From JAAYUH01 sp964640995 (lineage in GTDB: Bacteria > Caldisericota > Caldisericia > B22-G15), in the NCBI GenBank assembly GCA_964640995.1, contig CAZXJJ010000002.1:124001-188000 (forward strand): a DNA stretch of 64,000 bases, read 5' to 3'. How positions within the stretch are numbered: position 1 is the stretch's first letter; each line of letters starts with the position of its first letter. The notes under the pieces were generated by a model, which did no database searches, had not been told where the DNA came from, and was given only the letters and a program-made list of their open reading frames with translations. The translations under genes and the position numbers were made by a program. Of the stretch, positions 8,140-17,872 are shown piece after piece.

Positions 8140-9165
8140 ATGAGTTTAAAAAAATTAATTACTTTTTCAGTTTTAATTATTATTTTAATTTCTTTTAGTT
8201 TAGCATCATGTAAGAAACCAGAAGAAAAACCAGCAGAGAAACCAACAGGTCCAACAAGAGTCTTTATTGGTATTGCAACAGGTGGAACAGGAGGGACATA
8301 TTTTCCAGTGGGCGGTGCAATTGCTTCTATAATTTCAAACTTTGCTGATTATGAAACACCACAAGGTAAGGTTGATATAGTTGCAACTGCACAAACATCT
8401 GGTGCATCAGTTGCTAATGTTAATATGATAACAAATAAAGAAATTGAAACTGGTTTTGCTCAAAACAATGTTGTTTATTGGGCTTACACTGGAACTGAGT
8501 CATTTAAAGATAAAACTCCAATGAAAAATTTAAGAGTAATAATGTCACTTTATCCAGAAACTATCCAAATTGTTGCTCTTAAAAAATCAGGAATTAAAAC
8601 AATTTTTGATTTAAAGGGCAAAAAAGTTGCTGTTGGTGATAAGGGAAGTGGAACAGAAATAGATGCAAGAACAATTTTATCTCTACATGGAATAACTTAT
8701 GATGATATCGAAGAACAATTTATGTCATTTGCAGAAGCAGCAGATGCTTTAAAAGATGAAAGAATTGATGCACTTTTTACAACTGCTGGAATACCAACTG
8801 CAAGTATAGTTGAACTTTCAACAACAAAAGAAATATCAATAGTTGAAATAACTAATGATAAAATAAACGAACTCATTCAAAAGATTCCTTATTATTCAAA
8901 ATTCACAATTCCAAAAGATACATATAAAGGAATGGATAAAGATGTTCAAACGGTAACATGTCTTGCTCAATGGATTTGCGATGAAACACTTGATGCAGAA
9001 GTTGTATACCATATTGTTAAGGCAGTTCTTGATCGTAAAGCAGATCTTGAAAAAGTTCATGCGAAAGGAAAAGATATTTCTCCTGAAAATGCAGTAAAGG
9101 GTGTTGCGATTCCATTCCATCCAGGAGCAGAAAAATTATTCAAAGAACTCGGATTGATAAAATAG
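8140..9165 (+). CDS. TAXI-family TRAP solute-binding lipoprotein
   Basis: 341 residues with a lipoprotein signal (LASC, Cys about residue 24) and a Pro/Glu-rich linker. The mature protein opens with the family hallmark IGIATGGTGGTYFPVGGAIA, followed by ATAQTSGASVANVNMI and IFDLKGKKVAVGDKGSGTE. TAXI receptors capture organic acids or amino acids outside the membrane for the Na+-driven TRAP permease. The substrate cannot be read from the sequence. It is the first gene of the TRAP operon and is followed by a strong terminator hairpin. Confidence 0.95.
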   Translation: MSLKKLITFSVLIIILISFSLASCKKPEEKPAEKPTGPTRVFIGIATGGTGGTYFPVGGAIASIISNFADYETPQGKVDIVATAQTSGASVANVNMITNKEIETGFAQNNVVYWAYTGTESFKDKTPMKNLRVIMSLYPETIQIVALKKSGIKTIFDLKGKKVAVGDKGSGTEIDARTILSLHGITYDDIEEQFMSFAEAADALKDERIDALFTTAGIPTASIVELSTTKEISIVEITNDKINELIQKIPYYSKFTIPKDTYKGMDKDVQTVTCLAQWICDETLDAEVVYHIVKAVLDRKADLEKVHAKGKDISPENAVKGVAIPFHPGAEKLFKELGLIK

Positions 9166-9180
9166 TTTTAATAAATATTA

Positions 9181-9211
9181 AAGGGGTGGCTAACTTTTGC
9201 CACCCCTTTTT
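9181..9211 (+). terminator. Intrinsic terminator/attenuator after the TAXI receptor gene
   Basis: A 10-bp stem, AAGGGGTGGC (9181-9190) with GCCACCCCTT (9199-9208), an 8-base loop, then T-rich sequence. It sits between the receptor stop (9165) and the DUF1850 start (9215), so the permease genes are read only by run-through or an unseen promoter. Confidence 0.88.
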
Positions 9212-9214
9212 AAT

Positions 9215-9685
9215 ATGTTTAAAAAATTATTTTTAATTTTTCTTATTATATTTGTTTTTTTATTAAACTCTTCTTTTATTTCATCTAAAAATTCATATTT
9301 ATTAGTAATAAATGATTATAAATCAAATAAAAATTTGATTAATTTAAATGTAAAAGAAGGAGAAAATTTTTTAATTACTTATACTCATTCAGTTGCATTA
9401 ACACCAGTTTATGAATTTTATAAAATTGAAAATGGAAAAATTATTTTATATGAATTTCATTTTTATGATCAGTGTGCGGGCTTACCAACAGAACCAATTA
9501 ATAAAGAGATTTTGACATTTGATAATGGTGTGTTTAAATTAAAAAATATGGAAAGAGTATTTGAAAATTTAATTTATGGTGTATATGAGAGAGGAAATTG
9601 TAAATTAATTTATAAAGATAAAACAATTTATTTATCTAAGTTGTTTGGTAATAAATTTTTAAAAATTGAAATTAGGAGGAATTGA
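9215..9685 (+). CDS. DUF1850 protein of the TRAP operon
   Basis: 156 residues from ATG at 9215. An upstream in-frame TTG at 9197 lies inside the terminator hairpin and is rejected. A hydrophobic N-terminal segment (KKLFLIFLIIFVFLL) acts as signal or anchor. The rest is a small beta-rich domain with YTHSVALTPVYEFYKI and YDQCAGLP, the conserved blocks of DUF1850. That family is regularly found between TAXI receptors and fused TRAP permeases; its role is unknown. Its stop overlaps the permease ATG (TGATG). Confidence 0.8.
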   Translation: MFKKLFLIFLIIFVFLLNSSFISSKNSYLLVINDYKSNKNLINLNVKEGENFLITYTHSVALTPVYEFYKIENGKIILYEFHFYDQCAGLPTEPINKEILTFDNGVFKLKNMERVFENLIYGVYERGNCKLIYKDKTIYLSKLFGNKFLKIEIRRN

Positions 9686-11943
9686 TGGCTGAAATAAGTG
9701 AAGAGGAAATTTTAAAAGGGAAAGAGATACTTGAAAAGTATGAGGTTAGTGGTAAGAGAAGAACTCTAAAAGGATTTGAACTTTATCTTGTAAAATTAAT
9801 TGCAATTGCATTTTCAGTATTTCAATTTTATACAATTGGTTTTAAATTTTTTCCTCCTCAAATTCAAAGACCACTTCATGTAGGATTTGCTTTTTTGCTT
9901 ATTTATCTTTTAATACCTCCTACATCAAAAGGAAGAAGAGATAAAATTCCAATTTATGATTGGCTGATTGCAATATTAGTTATAATTGTTTTTATATATC
10001 CAATAATTTTTTATGAACAATTGATTTATAGGGCTGGACTTCCAACTCAATTAGATATAATCATTGGTTTAATTGCGGTTATATTGATTCTTGAAGGAAC
10101 AAGAAGAGTTGTGGGATTACCACTAATGATTATTGCATTATTATTTGTCCTTTATGCTATTTTTGGTAAATCAATACCAGGAATTTTTGCACACAGAGGA
10201 TACACTATAACAAGAGTTGTAGATCACCTGTTTTATACTCTTGATGGAATTTTTGGAATTCCTATTTCAGTTTCTACAAAATTTGTATATGCATTTATAT
10301 TGTTTGGTGCATTGGCAGAAAGAACAGGTGTATCAGAATTAATTGTAAATATTGCAAGATCAATTGCTGGAAAATCACCTGGAGGTCCTGCAAAAATTTC
10401 TGTTATAACAAGTGCTGCATTAGGTACTGTTAGTGGAAGCTCTGTTGCAAATGTAGTAACTGATGGTGTATTTAACATACCTCTTATGAAAAAAACAGGA
10501 TATAAAGATTATTTTGCTGGTGCAGTTGAAGCAGCAGCATCAACTGGAGGTCAAATTATGCCTCCTGTTATGGGCGCTGCAGCGTTTATAATGGCTGAAT
10601 TTATTGGAGTTCCTTATGTAAGAATTATTTTTGCCGCAATTGTTCCTGCAATCTTGTATTTTATGGGTGTTTATTTTTCGCTTCATTTTGAAGCAAAAAG
10701 ATTAGGTTTAAGAGGTTTAAAAAAAGATGAAATACCAAATTTAATTTATGAATTAACATATAAAGGTTATATTTTGACTCCTTTTATTGTTTTGGTTTAT
10801 AAACTTATGGCTGGTTTCACTGTAATGGAAGCAGCATTTGTCTCAATAATTTCAGTAATTTTAACAAGTTTTTTAGGTGAAATAGCAAAAACAATAACTC
10901 AAGAATTTGATGAAAAAAACAAATTGTTTTTCCTTTATGTTTCCATATATGTACCACTTTTATTCTTTGTTATATTTTTCTTTTTAAACACTATTAAAAT
11001 TATTCCTCTTGCTTTTCTTACAGCACTTCTTTCTATAATTTTCTGTTATCTAGTTTTTAGAATAAAATCTGTTGTAGTTTATGAAAATAAAAACAAAATT
11101 TTCTTAGATAGAATTGTTAAGGTCATTAAAAACACTTTCTTTCTAACAGTTGAAGGATTTGAAGAAGGAGCATACACTTCACTTTCTGTTGTTGCAGCAT
11201 GTGCATCAGCAGGTTATATTGCTGGAATGTCAACCTTAACAGGTCTTGCATTGAGATTTGCAACAGCAGTTGTCTCTTTAGCAACAAGTTTAAAAAATTA
11301 CTTAAATTCAATTTTTTCAAACATTTTACCATTTTTAAAAATCACAAGTCCTATGCCATTTACTCTTATTTTTACAGTTATTGCATGTTTAATTTTAGGA
11401 ATGGGAATTCCAACTACTGGAAATTATATCATTATGGCAATTATAACAGCACCTGCGCTTTTCCCATTTTTATCTAAATATGACCCAACAACAAGAATGT
11501 TAATCGCCCATATGTTTGTTTTTTATTATGGTATTCTTGCTGATGTGACACCACCTGTGGCTCTTGCTGCATATGCAGGAGCAGGAATTGCTGGTTCAAA
11601 TCCTTTCAAAACAGGCTTTACTGCATTTAAATTAGCACTTGCAGGTTTTTTAGTTCCATTTGTGTTTGTTTATAACCCAATTTTACTTGGAGTCAATTTT
11701 GTTTGGAGTGAAGCAATTATTGCTTATGCAACTGCAATAATCGGTGTTATCTTTCTTGGTGCTTCATCAATAGGATATTTTGTCAGTAAATTAAATCACT
11801 TAGAAAGAATTTTACTGTTTTTATCATCAATCTTTTTAATTGTTCCTGGCTTAAAAACAGATTTAATTGGTGTAGGTCTCGGTATTCTAGTTTATATTAT
11901 TCAAAGATTTAAATTAAAAATATTGGAGGTAAAAAATGATTAA
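9685..11943 (+). CDS. Fused TRAP transporter permease (small plus large subunit)
   Basis: 752 residues from ATG at 9685, which overlaps the DUF1850 stop and has AGGAGG upstream; a TTG one codon earlier is possible. It is a polytopic membrane protein. An N-terminal four-helix part corresponds to the DctQ-like subunit. It is followed by the DctM-like large subunit with GTVSGSSVANVVTDG, EAAASTGGQIMPPVMGAAAF and the repeat counterpart LGMGIPTTGNYIIMA. It imports the TAXI receptor's ligand with a Na+ or H+ gradient. The long single-chain form is typical for TAXI systems. Confidence 0.95.
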   Translation: MAEISEEEILKGKEILEKYEVSGKRRTLKGFELYLVKLIAIAFSVFQFYTIGFKFFPPQIQRPLHVGFAFLLIYLLIPPTSKGRRDKIPIYDWLIAILVIIVFIYPIIFYEQLIYRAGLPTQLDIIIGLIAVILILEGTRRVVGLPLMIIALLFVLYAIFGKSIPGIFAHRGYTITRVVDHLFYTLDGIFGIPISVSTKFVYAFILFGALAERTGVSELIVNIARSIAGKSPGGPAKISVITSAALGTVSGSSVANVVTDGVFNIPLMKKTGYKDYFAGAVEAAASTGGQIMPPVMGAAAFIMAEFIGVPYVRIIFAAIVPAILYFMGVYFSLHFEAKRLGLRGLKKDEIPNLIYELTYKGYILTPFIVLVYKLMAGFTVMEAAFVSIISVILTSFLGEIAKTITQEFDEKNKLFFLYVSIYVPLLFFVIFFFLNTIKIIPLAFLTALLSIIFCYLVFRIKSVVVYENKNKIFLDRIVKVIKNTFFLTVEGFEEGAYTSLSVVAACASAGYIAGMSTLTGLALRFATAVVSLATSLKNYLNSIFSNILPFLKITSPMPFTLIFTVIACLILGMGIPTTGNYIIMAIITAPALFPFLSKYDPTTRMLIAHMFVFYYGILADVTPPVALAAYAGAGIAGSNPFKTGFTAFKLALAGFLVPFVFVYNPILLGVNFVWSEAIIAYATAIIGVIFLGASSIGYFVSKLNHLERILLFLSSIFLIVPGLKTDLIGVGLGILVYIIQRFKLKILEVKND

Positions 11944-12916
11944 ATTTATATCATTTGGCCTTGGAACAATAGGTCTTGAAATTTTAAAAGCACTTTTAGA
12001 AAAGAAAAATTTTAAATTAGTTGGAGCAGTAGATATAAGAGATGAACTCACAAATAAAGATGTTGGAGAATTGATTGAATTTGAAAAATTAAACATACCT
12101 ATAAAGAAAAATATTTTAGAATTTGATAAATGTGATATAGTTGTTCATTCAACTGGTTCTAGGATTAAAGATACATTTGAACAATTTAAATTTTTATTAA
12201 GTAAAGGATATAATGTTATTTCAACATGTGAGGAACTTTTTTATCCATATTATCTTAATAAAAAAGAGGCAGAAGAGTTGAATAGAATTGCTAAAGAAAA
12301 TGGAACTAGAATCCTTGGAACGGGAATTAACCCTGGTTTTATTTTAGATACTCTTGTTGCTTTTACTTCAACTCTTTCAATTGAAATTGAGAAAATTTCT
12401 GCAGAAAGAATTCTTGATGCAAGTCAAAGGAGAAAGCAACTTCAACTTAAAGTTGGTTCAGGTTTGACAGTGGAAGAGTTTAATAATTTGAAAAAAGAAA
12501 ATAAAATTGGACATGTTGGTCTTCTTGAATCACTTTTCTTTGTTTTTGATGCACTGAAGTTTGAAATTAGAGAATTCAATGAAATTCTTGAACCTCTTGT
12601 TGCTGAAGAAGATATTAGAACAGAATATTTAGAAGTTAAAAAAGGATTTGTGAGAGGACAATTTCAAAAAGTGTCAGGAATTTCAAAAGATGGAAAAATT
12701 ATAGAATTGACTCTTGTTATGGCACTAAATGAGAAAGAAAGTTTTGATAGAGTTAAAATCTTTGGAAAACCAAATATAGAATTAATAATAAAAAATGGAA
12801 TTCAAGGAGACCTTGGAACTGCAGCAGTTGTAAGTAATTATATACCTATTTTACTTAATAATGATCCAGGTTTATATACTACTAAAGATTTAAATTTACC
12901 TCGATTTTCCTATTAA
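11936..12916 (+). CDS. Amine dehydrogenase-like NAD(P) oxidoreductase (2,4-diaminopentanoate dehydrogenase family)
   Basis: 326 residues. An N-terminal Rossmann domain like that of dihydrodipicolinate reductase (FGLGTIGLEILKAL) is followed by DIVVHSTGSR, and the GTGINPGFILDTL motif near residue 130 is typical of 2,4-diaminopentanoate dehydrogenase and related native amine dehydrogenases. Those enzymes release ammonia from amino groups in ornithine and lysine fermentation. The gene overlaps the TRAP permease by 8 bases, so the transporter may supply its substrate; that link is inference. The 3' end overlaps the convergent Roadblock gene by 4 bases. Confidence 0.7.
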   Translation: MIKFISFGLGTIGLEILKALLEKKNFKLVGAVDIRDELTNKDVGELIEFEKLNIPIKKNILEFDKCDIVVHSTGSRIKDTFEQFKFLLSKGYNVISTCEELFYPYYLNKKEAEELNRIAKENGTRILGTGINPGFILDTLVAFTSTLSIEIEKISAERILDASQRRKQLQLKVGSGLTVEEFNNLKKENKIGHVGLLESLFFVFDALKFEIREFNEILEPLVAEEDIRTEYLEVKKGFVRGQFQKVSGISKDGKIIELTLVMALNEKESFDRVKIFGKPNIELIIKNGIQGDLGTAAVVSNYIPILLNNDPGLYTTKDLNLPRFSY

Positions 12917-13287
12917 TAACCCTGAATTAGTTCATTTAAATCTTTAACTAAATTTTTAAATTCTAATCTTATTAAACCAAGTTTTGCATCATTGTTTAAA
13001 GTCGCAATGAGTGCCATACCTTGATTTAGATTGTAAATAACAATATACCCATTTTTACCTTTTGCAAGAATTTCTTCGAATTCACCTTTATTAAAATCTT
13101 CAATTGCTCTTTCTCCTAGCATTATTAAAGAAGCAGAAAGTGCTGCTAATTTTTCTTCATCTTCGGTTGTTAAAGTTGAAGAGATTGGTAAACCATCTTT
13201 GCTAACAACAATAATTGTATCAACTGTTCTGTCTCTTTCTTTTAAATTCATGAGTTTTTCTTTAATTAAATTGACATCTTGAATCAT
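12913..13287 (-). CDS. Roadblock/LC7-domain protein
   Basis: 124 residues with one Roadblock/LC7 alpha-beta domain: IIVVSKDGLPISSTL, then LAALSASLIMLGERAIEDF, GKNGYIVIYNL and MALIATLNND. Bacterial Roadblock proteins usually partner small Ras-like GTPases such as MglA and act as their regulators. No MglA-like gene is present nearby. ATG start with GGAGG upstream. It lies 39 bases downstream of glyA on the same strand and may be co-transcribed. Confidence 0.8.
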   Translation of the reverse strand: MIQDVNLIKEKLMNLKERDRTVDTIIVVSKDGLPISSTLTTEDEEKLAALSASLIMLGERAIEDFNKGEFEEILAKGKNGYIVIYNLNQGMALIATLNNDAKLGLIRLEFKNLVKDLNELIQGY

Positions 13288-13326
13288 TATTAATCCCTCC
13301 TTGAATGTTTTTATAATTTTATCATA

Positions 13327-14595
13327 TTAAATATATTTTTTGAACTCATCTCTTAATTCTTTATAAAGAGGAAATCTCTTACAAAGTTCTTTTACTTCCT
13401 TTTTTACCTCATTTAAAACTTCTTCATTATTTGGATTTTTTAAAACTTTTGCGATTAATTTTCCAACAAGCACCATTTCTTCTTCTCCCATACCTCTTGT
13501 TGTGAGTGCAGGAGTTCCAAGTCTTATACCACTTGCAATGAATGGTTTCTCTGAATCAAAAGGAATTGTATTTTTATTAACAGTTATGTTTACACTTCCT
13601 AAAATTCTTTCGGCATCCTTTCCAGTTATTTTAAAAGGTCTTAAGTCAACAAGCATAAGATGAGTATCTGTTCCATCAGAAACAAGTCGAGCACCTTCAT
13701 TTTTAAGTGTTTCTGCTAACTTTTTCGCATTTTTAACAGTTCTTTCCTGATAATTTTTAAATTCTTCACTCATCGCCTCTTTAAAACATACTGCTTTTGC
13801 TGCAATAACATGCATAAGTGGTCCACCCTGAATTCCTGGAAAAACATTTTTATCTAAATCTTTTTTATAAATTTCTTTTGTTAAAATAAATGCACCTCTT
13901 GGACCTCTTAAAGTTTTGTGAGTAGTGGAAGTTACAAAATCTGCATTTTGAACAGGAGAAGGATGAAATCCTGTTGCAACAAGACCTGCAATATGAGCAA
14001 TATCTGCCATAAGATATGCATCAACTTCATTAGCTATTTCTCTAAATTTTTCAAAATCAATTTTTCTTGGGTACGCAGAATAACCTGTGACAATTAACTT
14101 TGGCCTCTCCTTTAAAGCAAGTTCTCTAACCATATCAAAATCTATTGTTTCATCATCTTTTTTTACTCCATAATAAACAACTTTAAAGAACCTTCCAGAA
14201 AAAGAGACCGGACTTCCATGAGAGAGATGTCCTCCATGTGATAGTTCCATTGATAAGATTGTGTCTCCTGGATTTAAAACAGTGAAATAAACTGCCATAT
14301 TTGCTTGAGTTCCTGAATGTGGCTGAACATTTGCATGTTCTGCATTAAAAAGCATCTTTGCTCTATTAATTGCCAACTCTTCTGCTATATCAACAAACTC
14401 ACAACCACCATAATATCTTTTTCCAGGATACCCTTCAGCATATTTATTTGTAAGAGGTGAGCCAAGAGCTGATAAAACTCCATAACTTACAAAATTTTCT
14501 GAGGCTATAAGTTCAAGATTTGAATGTTCTCTTTCTATTTCTTTGTAAATTGCTTCGAAAATCTCTGGGTCTATCCTTTTTAAAAATTCTATCAT
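13327..14595 (-). CDS. glyA: Serine hydroxymethyltransferase
   Basis: 422 residues, full length. It is a PLP enzyme that interconverts serine and glycine while loading methylene onto THF. Evidence: ELIASENFVSYGVLSALGSPLTNKYAEGYPGKRYYGGCEFVD at the N-terminal side, the PLP-lysine motif TTHKTLRGPRGA, and the GIRLGTPALTTRGM C-terminal block. It supplies methylene-THF to the FolD/Fhs network. ATG with GGAGG upstream. Confidence 0.98.
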   Translation of the reverse strand: MIEFLKRIDPEIFEAIYKEIEREHSNLELIASENFVSYGVLSALGSPLTNKYAEGYPGKRYYGGCEFVDIAEELAINRAKMLFNAEHANVQPHSGTQANMAVYFTVLNPGDTILSMELSHGGHLSHGSPVSFSGRFFKVVYYGVKKDDETIDFDMVRELALKERPKLIVTGYSAYPRKIDFEKFREIANEVDAYLMADIAHIAGLVATGFHPSPVQNADFVTSTTHKTLRGPRGAFILTKEIYKKDLDKNVFPGIQGGPLMHVIAAKAVCFKEAMSEEFKNYQERTVKNAKKLAETLKNEGARLVSDGTDTHLMLVDLRPFKITGKDAERILGSVNITVNKNTIPFDSEKPFIASGIRLGTPALTTRGMGEEEMVLVGKLIAKVLKNPNNEEVLNEVKKEVKELCKRFPLYKELRDEFKKYI

Positions 14596-14657
14596 TTTAT
14601 CCTCCTAAAAGTTTTAACTCTTTATAATTTTACACTATAAATGTTAAAATTAAATAG

Positions 14658-16238
14658 ATGAGAAGAAGATTGATAGATTTAATAAGTGACATTGATTATC
14701 CATTCACATCAGCAATCATAAATAATAGAAGAGTTGGTTTTTTGGATGAAGTAGAAGAGAATTCAACTTTTAAATTTATTGATATACAAGATATGGAGGG
14801 AATGAGAACATATGAGAGAACACTAACTTTTCTTGTTTCTTATCTTTTTAATTCACTATTCAATTTAACAATTCAGATAAAATATTCATATGGAGATGGA
14901 ATATATGGTGAAGTTATTGAAAATAAAGAGATAAAAGATTTAGTTCCAAAAATTAAAAATGAATTAACAAAAATTATTAAGAGTGATTTATATTTAAAAA
15001 AGCAGGAACTTAGAAAAGAAGATGCAATAAAACTGCTTTCAAATTCAAAAGGAAATTTTGAACCAAAACTATTCAAATATCTTTCAAAAGAAATAATAAC
15101 TGTTTATTCAATTAACGATTATTTCTCATATTTTTTAGGACCACTTCTTCCAAGAACCGGAATGTTGAGGGTCTTCGATATTAAACCATATAGAAATGGT
15201 TTTTTAATTCTTTTACCAGACAAAAAAGATAAATATAGAGTCGGTGATATTGATAAAAGAGAAAAACTTTTTAATACTTTTGAAGAGTCGCAAAATTGGA
15301 TAAACACTCTTGGAATCAAATTTGTTGGAGATATAAATAAAAAAATTATAAAAAATGAAATACTGGATTTAATTTTAATTCAAGAGGCACTTCATGAAAA
15401 AAAGATAAAAGAGATAGGAGATATGATATTTGATAGAAAAAGTAAACTTGTTTTAATTGCAGGACCAACCTCCTCTGGGAAAACAACCTTTACAAAAAAA
15501 CTATCAATTTATCTAAGAGTAATTGGTTTAAAACCTATAATTTTATCAACAGATGACTATTTTCTTGACAGAGATAAAACTCCATTAAATAAATGTGGAG
15601 AACCAGATTATGAAACAATTGAAGCAATTGATTATAAACTTTTACAAAAGAATATCAATGATCTATTAAGTGGTAAAAAAATTCAATCTCCAAAATTTAA
15701 TTTTTCAATTGGAAAAAGAGTTAAAGGATATGAAATTGAACCACAAGAGAATATGGTTATTTTAATTGAAGGTTTACACTCTTTAAATCCAATATTGACT
15801 CAAGAAATAGATGAGGAGTTGAAATTTAAAATTTATATTTCTGCTCTAACACAAATTAATTTTGATAATTTAAATAGAATACCGACAAGAGATTTAAGAT
15901 TAATTAGGAGAATAGTTAGAGATGCAGTTTTTAGAAAAATTTCTCCAAAAGAAACTATTAAGCAGTGGAAAAATGTAACTCAGGGTGAAGAGAAATATAT
16001 ATTTCCATTTCAAGAAAGTGTTGATGTTATGTTTAATTCATCTCTTTTTTATGAATTGCCAATACTTAAATATCATGCTGAAAGACATCTTTTATGTATA
16101 GATGAAAAAGATGATGAATATGTTAAAGCAAATATACTTTTAAACTTTTTAGCACATTTTGTACCATTACATCCTATTGATGTTCCAAAAACATCTATCT
16201 TAAGAGAGTTTATTGGAGAGGGTTCATTCAAATATTAA
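14658..16238 (+). CDS. Nucleoside kinase (uridine kinase-like, with N-terminal extension)
   Basis: 526 residues. The C-terminal half is a phosphoribulokinase/uridine kinase domain: P-loop IAGPTSSGKTTFTKKL, STDDYFLDRDKTP and VILIEGLHSLNP. The N-terminal half resembles the TGS and ThrRS-editing-like (tRNA_SAD) region seen in long bacterial nucleoside kinases; I see general layout rather than sharp motifs there. It would phosphorylate nucleosides taken up by the BMP systems. The start has no Shine-Dalgarno site, and TATAAA/TAAAAT-like -10 elements lie just upstream, so a short or absent leader is likely. The 3' end overlaps convergent uvrC by 4 bases. Confidence 0.82.
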   Translation: MRRRLIDLISDIDYPFTSAIINNRRVGFLDEVEENSTFKFIDIQDMEGMRTYERTLTFLVSYLFNSLFNLTIQIKYSYGDGIYGEVIENKEIKDLVPKIKNELTKIIKSDLYLKKQELRKEDAIKLLSNSKGNFEPKLFKYLSKEIITVYSINDYFSYFLGPLLPRTGMLRVFDIKPYRNGFLILLPDKKDKYRVGDIDKREKLFNTFEESQNWINTLGIKFVGDINKKIIKNEILDLILIQEALHEKKIKEIGDMIFDRKSKLVLIAGPTSSGKTTFTKKLSIYLRVIGLKPIILSTDDYFLDRDKTPLNKCGEPDYETIEAIDYKLLQKNINDLLSGKKIQSPKFNFSIGKRVKGYEIEPQENMVILIEGLHSLNPILTQEIDEELKFKIYISALTQINFDNLNRIPTRDLRLIRRIVRDAVFRKISPKETIKQWKNVTQGEEKYIFPFQESVDVMFNSSLFYELPILKYHAERHLLCIDEKDDEYVKANILLNFLAHFVPLHPIDVPKTSILREFIGEGSFKY

Positions 16239-17842
16239 TTCTTGAGTTCGTTTTTTCTTAAAAGTTTTTCAAAATAACTCTTTGCAAATCTATGTGCCTC
16301 ATCTCTTATTCTTTGAAATAGTTGAAGAACATCACTATTTTTTGGAAGAACTAATTCATTTTCAACATCTTCAAAGTAAAGCACCTCATTTTCTTTTGCA
16401 ATTGATATAAATTTATATGGTAAATTTAAATCTCTCTTTACTTTGAGTGCAATATTAAGTTGTCCTTTGCCTCCATCTATTAAAATTAAATCTGGTTCCC
16501 AAGAAAATTTTTCATCTTTAACATGAGAGAACCTTCTTAAAAAAACTTCTTTAAGCATTCCATAATCATCGGGTCCTTTTGTAAATTTTATTTTAAATCT
16601 TCTGTAAAACTCTTTTTTTGGCAACCCATTATGAAAAACAACAAGAGAGCCAACAGCATACTGACCTATAATATTAGAAATATCATAACCTTCAATATAC
16701 TCTGGAATTTTATTGAGATTCAGGAGTTCTTTTATTTTGTTAAGTGTGTTATTTTTTATTGGTGAAATAATTTTTCTTAAATGTTCTTTAGCATTTTCAT
16801 TTGCAAATTCAATCACACTTTTTTCAAAATCACTTTTCGGTAATTTAATATTTATTTCTTTATTGAATTTCTCTTTTAAAAATTTTTTAATTTCATCCTT
16901 TTTAGAGAGATTATAATTTGTGATAATTAAATCTGGAATTTCAACTTTTCTTGAATAAAAAAGTGAGATAAAAGTTGAAACTATTTCTTTTGGATCAGCA
17001 TCTCCTATAATTTCAAAAGGTTTTTCAAAAACAACTCTTCCATTTCTTATTTCAAGATATTCAATTAAAATTTTCTCATCCTCTTTTAAAAGAAAGATTA
17101 CATCAAAAGATATATCTTCATTTGTTAAAACTCTTTGTGAATAAAAAACTTTATCAATTGCATTAATAGTATCCCTTAAAATTGCTGCCTTCTCAAACTG
17201 AAGTTTTTTTACATTTTCATTCATTTGAAATACAAGAGAATCTTTTAATTTTTTATAATCACTTTTAATAAATAAGATAAAATCCTTAACCTTCTTTTGG
17301 TAATCTTCTTTTGAAATATTTCCAATACATGGAGCACTGCATTCACCTATATCAAAATAGATACATTTCTTTTTGGGAAGTTTTTTTACACATTTTCTTA
17401 AATTAAAGAGTCTTCTTCCCAAAGAGGCGACTCTTCTTAAAGATTTAACATCAACAAAAGGACCAAAGTAAAGAGCATTATCATTCTTTAAGCCTCTTTT
17501 AACTTCAATATAAGGAAATTCATCCATTACAATTTTTAAATAAGGATATGATTTATCATCTTTTAATCTAATGTTGTATTTTGGTTTATGTTTTTTTATT
17601 AAATTTGCTTCAAGAAGAAGTGCTTCAGAAGGGGAAGAGGTAACAATATAATCAAAATGATAAATAGAATTTCTTAAAATTTTATCCTTAGGAAATATCA
17701 CATTTTTTGTATCAAGATAACTTCTCAATCTATCTTTAAGGGAAGTAGCTTTCCCTACATAGATTACCTCATTTTTTTCATTATAAAAAATGTAAACTCC
17801 TGAGTTTTCAGGAACTTTTTTAAGATCTTCTGGCCATTTCAT
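16235..17842 (-). CDS. uvrC: UvrC excinuclease subunit lacking C-terminal HhH domain
   Basis: 535 residues. An N-terminal GIY-YIG nuclease (SGVYIFYNEKNEVIYVGKA) is followed by a Cys cluster (KKCIYFDIGECSAPCIG), a UVR helix pair (NVKKLQFEKAAILRDTI) and the RNase H-like nuclease core (ISNIIGQYAVGSLVVF, LILIDGGKGQL). The chain ends shortly after RIRDEAHRFAKSYFEKLLRK, where typical UvrC continues into a tandem helix-hairpin-helix domain; that domain is absent. ATG 17842 is chosen because a minus-strand TATAAT at 17866-17861 would start transcription near 17854, after the alternative ATG at 17857. Confidence 0.93.
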   Translation of the reverse strand: MKWPEDLKKVPENSGVYIFYNEKNEVIYVGKATSLKDRLRSYLDTKNVIFPKDKILRNSIYHFDYIVTSSPSEALLLEANLIKKHKPKYNIRLKDDKSYPYLKIVMDEFPYIEVKRGLKNDNALYFGPFVDVKSLRRVASLGRRLFNLRKCVKKLPKKKCIYFDIGECSAPCIGNISKEDYQKKVKDFILFIKSDYKKLKDSLVFQMNENVKKLQFEKAAILRDTINAIDKVFYSQRVLTNEDISFDVIFLLKEDEKILIEYLEIRNGRVVFEKPFEIIGDADPKEIVSTFISLFYSRKVEIPDLIITNYNLSKKDEIKKFLKEKFNKEINIKLPKSDFEKSVIEFANENAKEHLRKIISPIKNNTLNKIKELLNLNKIPEYIEGYDISNIIGQYAVGSLVVFHNGLPKKEFYRRFKIKFTKGPDDYGMLKEVFLRRFSHVKDEKFSWEPDLILIDGGKGQLNIALKVKRDLNLPYKFISIAKENEVLYFEDVENELVLPKNSDVLQLFQRIRDEAHRFAKSYFEKLLRKNELKN

Positions 17843-17860
17843 ATTCTCTTTATTCATTGT

Positions 17861-17870
17861 ATTATAAAAT
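17861..17870. promoter_or_regulatory. Shared bidirectional -10 region for uvrC and miaA
   Basis: ATTATAAAAT reads as TATAAT on the minus strand (17866-17861) and as TATAAA on the plus strand (17863-17868). The plus-strand -10 ends 4 bases before the miaA ATG, implying a leaderless miaA message. The -35 boxes are not convincing. Confidence 0.5.
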
Positions 17871-17872
17871 AG

